64,000 nucleotides of DNA, from NCBI RefSeq assembly GCF_022496765.1, contig NZ_VANV01000012.1, positions 1-64,000 of the forward strand, read 5' to 3'. The position numbers were made by a program, and so were the translations under genes. This document shows, piece after piece, positions 61,526 through 64,000 of the stretch. Source of the DNA: Acidaminobacter sp. JC074. Lineage in GTDB: Bacteria; Bacillota; Clostridia; Peptostreptococcales; Acidaminobacteraceae. The notes below the pieces were generated by a model. That model was given only the letters and a program-made list of their open reading frames with translations. It did no database searches and was not told where the DNA came from. Positions within the stretch are counted from its first letter, which is position 1, and the number at the start of each line of letters is the position of its first letter.

Positions 61526-61981
61526 ATGAGAATAACTGTTGAATCTGGTTGTGCTGTACGAATCATTCTTTTTTTATCTCTTAGAGGTGTTGGAGAAAAG
61601 ACAGGCGCAAAAATGATTTCAGAGAATGAAAATATTCCAATTAGATTTACTTTGAAGATATTAAGGAAATTAAAGATAGCTGGTTTGGTGTGTTCTTTTA
61701 GAGGGCAAAGTGGTGGTTATGCACTGCTTAAGGAACCTGAAGATATTTCGCTTAAAGAGGTTATAGAAGTAATCGATGGACCGATTGTTATGAACAAATG
61801 TTTAGGTGACAGTGGTCTATGTGACTTAGAAAGAACGAGTGTATGTCCAGTCCACTACTATTTAGGTGGTGTACAAAGAGATGTCAGCGATAAACTTGGC
61901 GCTATTAACTTTAAGATGTTAATTGACAAGTACGCTGAAAATCAAGGTGATATTGTTACTCAAATCCAAGGTCTAAAATAA
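61526..61981 (+). CDS. Rrf2-family transcriptional regulator
   Basis: Rrf2 proteins are winged-helix regulators, many with an Fe-S cluster or acting as sulfur or nitric oxide sensors. The N-terminal winged helix includes RFTLKILRKLKIAGLVCSFRG and GGYALLKEP. Three cysteines lie in the usual sensor loop (C92, C99, C107 by the pattern KCLGDSGLCDLERTSVCP), so a cluster is plausible. The 151-residue length is normal. GGGGAGG precedes the ATG. No iscS or nifU gene follows, so its target is not evident. It does not look like IscR with certainty. Confidence 0.88.
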   Translation: MRITVESGCAVRIILFLSLRGVGEKTGAKMISENENIPIRFTLKILRKLKIAGLVCSFRGQSGGYALLKEPEDISLKEVIEVIDGPIVMNKCLGDSGLCDLERTSVCPVHYYLGGVQRDVSDKLGAINFKMLIDKYAENQGDIVTQIQGLK

Positions 61982-61994
61982 ATCTGAATAAAGC

Positions 61995-62023
61995 TTTTAA
62001 AATCCATTGTATCATCTTATAAT
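61995..62023 (+). promoter_or_regulatory. Candidate rarA promoter
   Basis: TTTTAA (61995-62000) and a perfect TATAAT (62018-62023) are 17 bases apart, with the rarA ribosome site (GAGGTG) following. Confidence 0.5.
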
Positions 62024-62039
62024 GTTAATGAGGTGAACA

Positions 62040-63359
62040 ATGGATTTATTTAATTACATGCAAGAACAAGACAATAAAACTTCAGCACCACTTGCTGAAA
62101 GAATGAAACCGAGAACAATAGATGATTTAATGGGTCAGCAGCATATACTAGGACCCGGTAAACTCTTACGAAGAATGATTCAGGCTGATAAGATACAGTC
62201 CATCATTTTATATGGACCACCTGGTACAGGAAAGACCAGTGTGGCAAAAGTAATTGCAGAGTCGACGCATTCTGAGTTTGAAACCCTTAATGCAGTCACA
62301 TCAGGTGTTAAAGACATCAGAGAGGTTATTAAAAAGGCTCAAGATGCAAGAGGTATGTTTGGTAAAAATACCATTCTCTTTATCGACGAGATTCATCGTT
62401 TTAACAAATCTCAACAAGATGCACTTTTACCTTACGTAGAAAATGGGACGGTCACTTTAATAGGTGCAACAACTGAAAATCCATTTTTTGAAGTAAACTC
62501 AGCCTTGATATCAAGATCAACAGTTTTTAGATTAAATGCACTGGAACCAGATGATTTGATGGAAATCCTTATAAAGGCTATAAATGACACAGAAAAGGGT
62601 GTAGGCATGTTCATGCCACAAGTGACTCAAGCTGGCCTGGAATACCTATCAAGTCAAGCTAATGGTGATGCCAGAAAGGCACTAAATGCACTTGAACTTG
62701 CCGTCCTTACAACCAAACCTTCTGGTGATGGTAGGATTTTAATTGATGAACATATACTGAGTGAATGCAGTCAAAAAAGACAGGTCCAATATGACAAGGA
62801 TGGCGATTACCATTATGACATCGTTTCTGCTTTTATCAAGTCAATGAGAGGGTCAGATCCTGATGCAACTCTACATTATCTGGCACGTATGATTTATGCT
62901 GGTGAAGACGTAAAGTTCATTGCTAGAAGAATCATCATAGCCGCTAGTGAGGATGTGGGTCTAGCAGATTCTAATGCCCTTGTTGTTGCTAAAAGTGCCT
63001 TTGATGCTGTCCATATCATCGGTATGCCAGAGGCTAGAATCATCCTATCTCATGCAGCGCTTTATGTGGCGACGGCGCCAAAATCCAACTCTGCTTATGT
63101 GGGCATCAACCAAGCCCTAACAGATGTGGAAAATGGTCTTGTGGGAGATGTGCCATCTCATTTAAGAGATGCCACTTCAAACAAAATGAAACAGAGGTAT
63201 AATATGCAAGACAAGGCTGAAATAAAAAATTATTTATACCCACACAGCTATGAAGGTCATTACGTTGAACAGCAGTATTTACCTGATGAGTTGAAAGACA
63301 GAAAATATTTTTCATCGTCAAAAATGGGGTCAGATAAGTTTGATAAAGAAAAATTGTAG
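62040..63359 (+). CDS. rarA: Replication-associated recombination protein RarA (MgsA)
   Basis: RarA is an AAA+ ATPase related to clamp loaders that acts at stalled replication forks. Walker A is YGPPGTGKTS (about 59-68), Walker B is LFIDEIHRFNK, sensor 1 is IGATTENPFFEV, and the C-terminal tetramerisation region ends with GHYVEQQYLPDELKDRKYF. The 439-residue length is normal. GAGGTG precedes the ATG. Confidence 0.96.
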   Translation: MDLFNYMQEQDNKTSAPLAERMKPRTIDDLMGQQHILGPGKLLRRMIQADKIQSIILYGPPGTGKTSVAKVIAESTHSEFETLNAVTSGVKDIREVIKKAQDARGMFGKNTILFIDEIHRFNKSQQDALLPYVENGTVTLIGATTENPFFEVNSALISRSTVFRLNALEPDDLMEILIKAINDTEKGVGMFMPQVTQAGLEYLSSQANGDARKALNALELAVLTTKPSGDGRILIDEHILSECSQKRQVQYDKDGDYHYDIVSAFIKSMRGSDPDATLHYLARMIYAGEDVKFIARRIIIAASEDVGLADSNALVVAKSAFDAVHIIGMPEARIILSHAALYVATAPKSNSAYVGINQALTDVENGLVGDVPSHLRDATSNKMKQRYNMQDKAEIKNYLYPHSYEGHYVEQQYLPDELKDRKYFSSSKMGSDKFDKEKL

Positions 63360-63389
63360 TTGACAGAATAAAAAATCTTGTGTTAACAT
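63360..63389 (+). promoter_or_regulatory. Promoter of the glcT-like gene
   Basis: A perfect TTGACA (63360-63365) and TAACAT (63384-63389) are separated by 18 bases, with a TG one base before the -10 (TGTTAACAT). The predicted start is near 63396. Confidence 0.65.
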
Positions 63390-63402
63390 AAATTTAGAAA
63401 AC

Positions 63403-63416
63403 GGAAAGCGATTTCA
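63403..63416 (+). promoter_or_regulatory. cre-like CcpA operator
   Basis: The 14 bases GGAAAGCGATTTCA match the cre consensus TGWAANCGNTNWCA at 13 of 14 positions (only the first T differs). The site lies just downstream of the predicted transcript start, a typical position for catabolite repression by road-block. Confidence 0.65.
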
Positions 63417-63423
63417 TAATAAA

Positions 63424-63453
63424 GGTGTGTTACTGTTAAATCAGGCATGAACC
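63424..63453 (+). promoter_or_regulatory. RAT ribonucleic antiterminator site
   Basis: This 30-base stretch has the BglG-family RAT hallmarks: GGTGTGTTACTG at its start, then AAATCAGGCATGAACC. Its 3' half overlaps the 5' arm of the terminator that follows, so forming the RAT hairpin prevents termination. The gene downstream encodes the kind of protein that binds such sites. Confidence 0.85.
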
Positions 63454-63484
63454 GTACGTCAAGTAGTGGGTCATGCTTTTTTTG
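63445..63484 (+). terminator. Regulated terminator before glcT
   Basis: GCATGAACC (63445-63453) pairs with GGGTCATGC (63468-63476), with one internal A-G mismatch, and is followed by T7. It is mutually exclusive with the RAT hairpin. Confidence 0.8.
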
Positions 63485-63501
63485 AATTTTGGAGACGATA
63501 T

Positions 63502-64000
63502 ATGAAACCGAATTATACGATAATAACAGTTATGAACAACAATGTTGTTCTAGCGAAAAATCATAAAACAAAAAATGAAGTTGTCCTCTTAGGAAAGGGC
63601 ATAGGCTTTGGTAAGAAAAAGGACACATCCGTATTCTTCTCAGAAGACATCATCGAAAGATCTTTTATCAACATCAACAAGTCGGTTAAAAAAGAATATT
63701 ATGAGTTGATACAGCAAATGGATTTAGAGATTATGGGTTTGTGTCAGGAAATTATTCTTATGGCAGAAAAAGAAATCGGTGATCTTAACGATAACATACA
63801 TATTGTTTTAACAGACCATATAGGCTTTGCCATTGAGAGATTAAGACAAGACATTGAAATAGCCAATCCATTTTTACATGAAATAAAAATTCTTTACTCA
63901 GATGAGTTTAAAATTGGCATGAAAGCCATAGAGTTAATCAATGAACACATTGATGTTCAATTGCCAGAAGAAGAAGCAGCATTTATAGCACTTCATCTTC
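63502..64000 (+). CDS. glcT: GlcT-like BglG-family transcription antiterminator (runs off window)
   Basis: The first 166 codons of a BglG-family antiterminator are visible and continue past the end. The N-terminal RNA-binding CAT domain (about 1-60: VMNNNVVLAKNHKTKNEVVLLGKGIGFGKKKD, shortened) closely resembles B. subtilis GlcT. PRD1 follows with H100, H106 and H165, the last two at positions phosphorylated by the PTS in relatives (NDNIHIVLTDHIGFAIER and AAFIALHL). GGAG precedes the ATG. GlcT controls glucose PTS genes (ptsG), which may lie downstream. Here its own leader carries a cre-like site and a RAT, implying autoregulation. The symbol is by resemblance. Confidence 0.9.
   Translation, partial: MKPNYTIITVMNNNVVLAKNHKTKNEVVLLGKGIGFGKKKDTSVFFSEDIIERSFININKSVKKEYYELIQQMDLEIMGLCQEIILMAEKEIGDLNDNIHIVLTDHIGFAIERLRQDIEIANPFLHEIKILYSDEFKIGMKAIELINEHIDVQLPEEEAAFIALHL

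Overview
The window is A+T-rich DNA from a motile Gram-positive bacterium, most likely a member of class Clostridia (Firmicutes). The evidence is the gene set (CodY, the Firmicute-type replicase PolC, FliY, CheC, CheD, a SwrB-like protein and a GlcT-type antiterminator), strong AGGAGG ribosome sites, and a gene order close to the Bacillus subtilis rimM-trmD-rplS-rbgA-rnhB-ylqG-ylqH-dprA-topA-codY-flgB...sigD-swrB-rpsB-tsf-pyrH-frr-uppS-cdsA-dxr-rseP-polC segment. I cannot assign a genus. No rRNA, tRNA or CRISPR array was seen, and no gap between genes exceeds 300 bases.

Region by region. (1) 1-1980: an IscB RNA-guided nuclease gene with its upstream HEARO/omega-RNA has landed in a MATE-family exporter gene, leaving the exporter's C-terminal third. 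(2) 2040-5517: a TPR protein with a degenerate histidine-kinase module, then a membrane protein with degenerate GGDEF and HD-type domains. (3) 5532-15027: housekeeping genes rimM, trmD, rplS (own promoter and folded leader), rbgA, rnhB, a FliK-like/FlhB-like pair (ylqG/ylqH-like), a small membrane protein, dprA, topA and codY. The topA upstream region has two candidate promoters flanking two overlapping CodY-like boxes. (4) 15215-47229: one nearly continuous co-directional flagellar and chemotaxis block of about 32 kb, running from flgB to a swrB-like gene. It contains the rod and hook, basal body, C-ring, export apparatus, stator, FlhF/FlhG, a PilZ protein, cheY, cheB, cheA, cheW, cheC, cheD, the flagellar sigma factor and an FapA-type protein. 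No flagellin, receptor or cheR gene is in view. (5) 47372-59621: rpsB-tsf, pyrH-frr, uppS-cdsA, dxr-rseP-ispG-polC (translation, lipid-carrier and isoprenoid synthesis, replication). (6) 59695-63359: a divergent pair (a GGDEF membrane protein on the minus strand, pgsA on the plus strand), an Rrf2 regulator and rarA. (7) 63360-64000: a complete sugar-PTS control leader (promoter, cre-like site, RAT antiterminator overlapping a terminator) in front of a GlcT-like antiterminator gene that runs off the window.

How the parts work together: the flagellar block encodes most of the basal body, the motor and the chemotaxis pathway, with its own sigma factor near the end for late genes. CodY sits directly upstream of this block, so nutrient status may be coupled to motility. 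Cyclic-di-GMP themes recur (GGDEF/HD protein at 3805, PilZ protein at 38819, GGDEF protein at 59695). The most unusual items are the IscB/omega-RNA insertion, the separate FliK-like/FlhB-like pair, the enlarged MotE-like protein, a long inverted repeat between flgE and flbD, and the double-controlled glcT leader.
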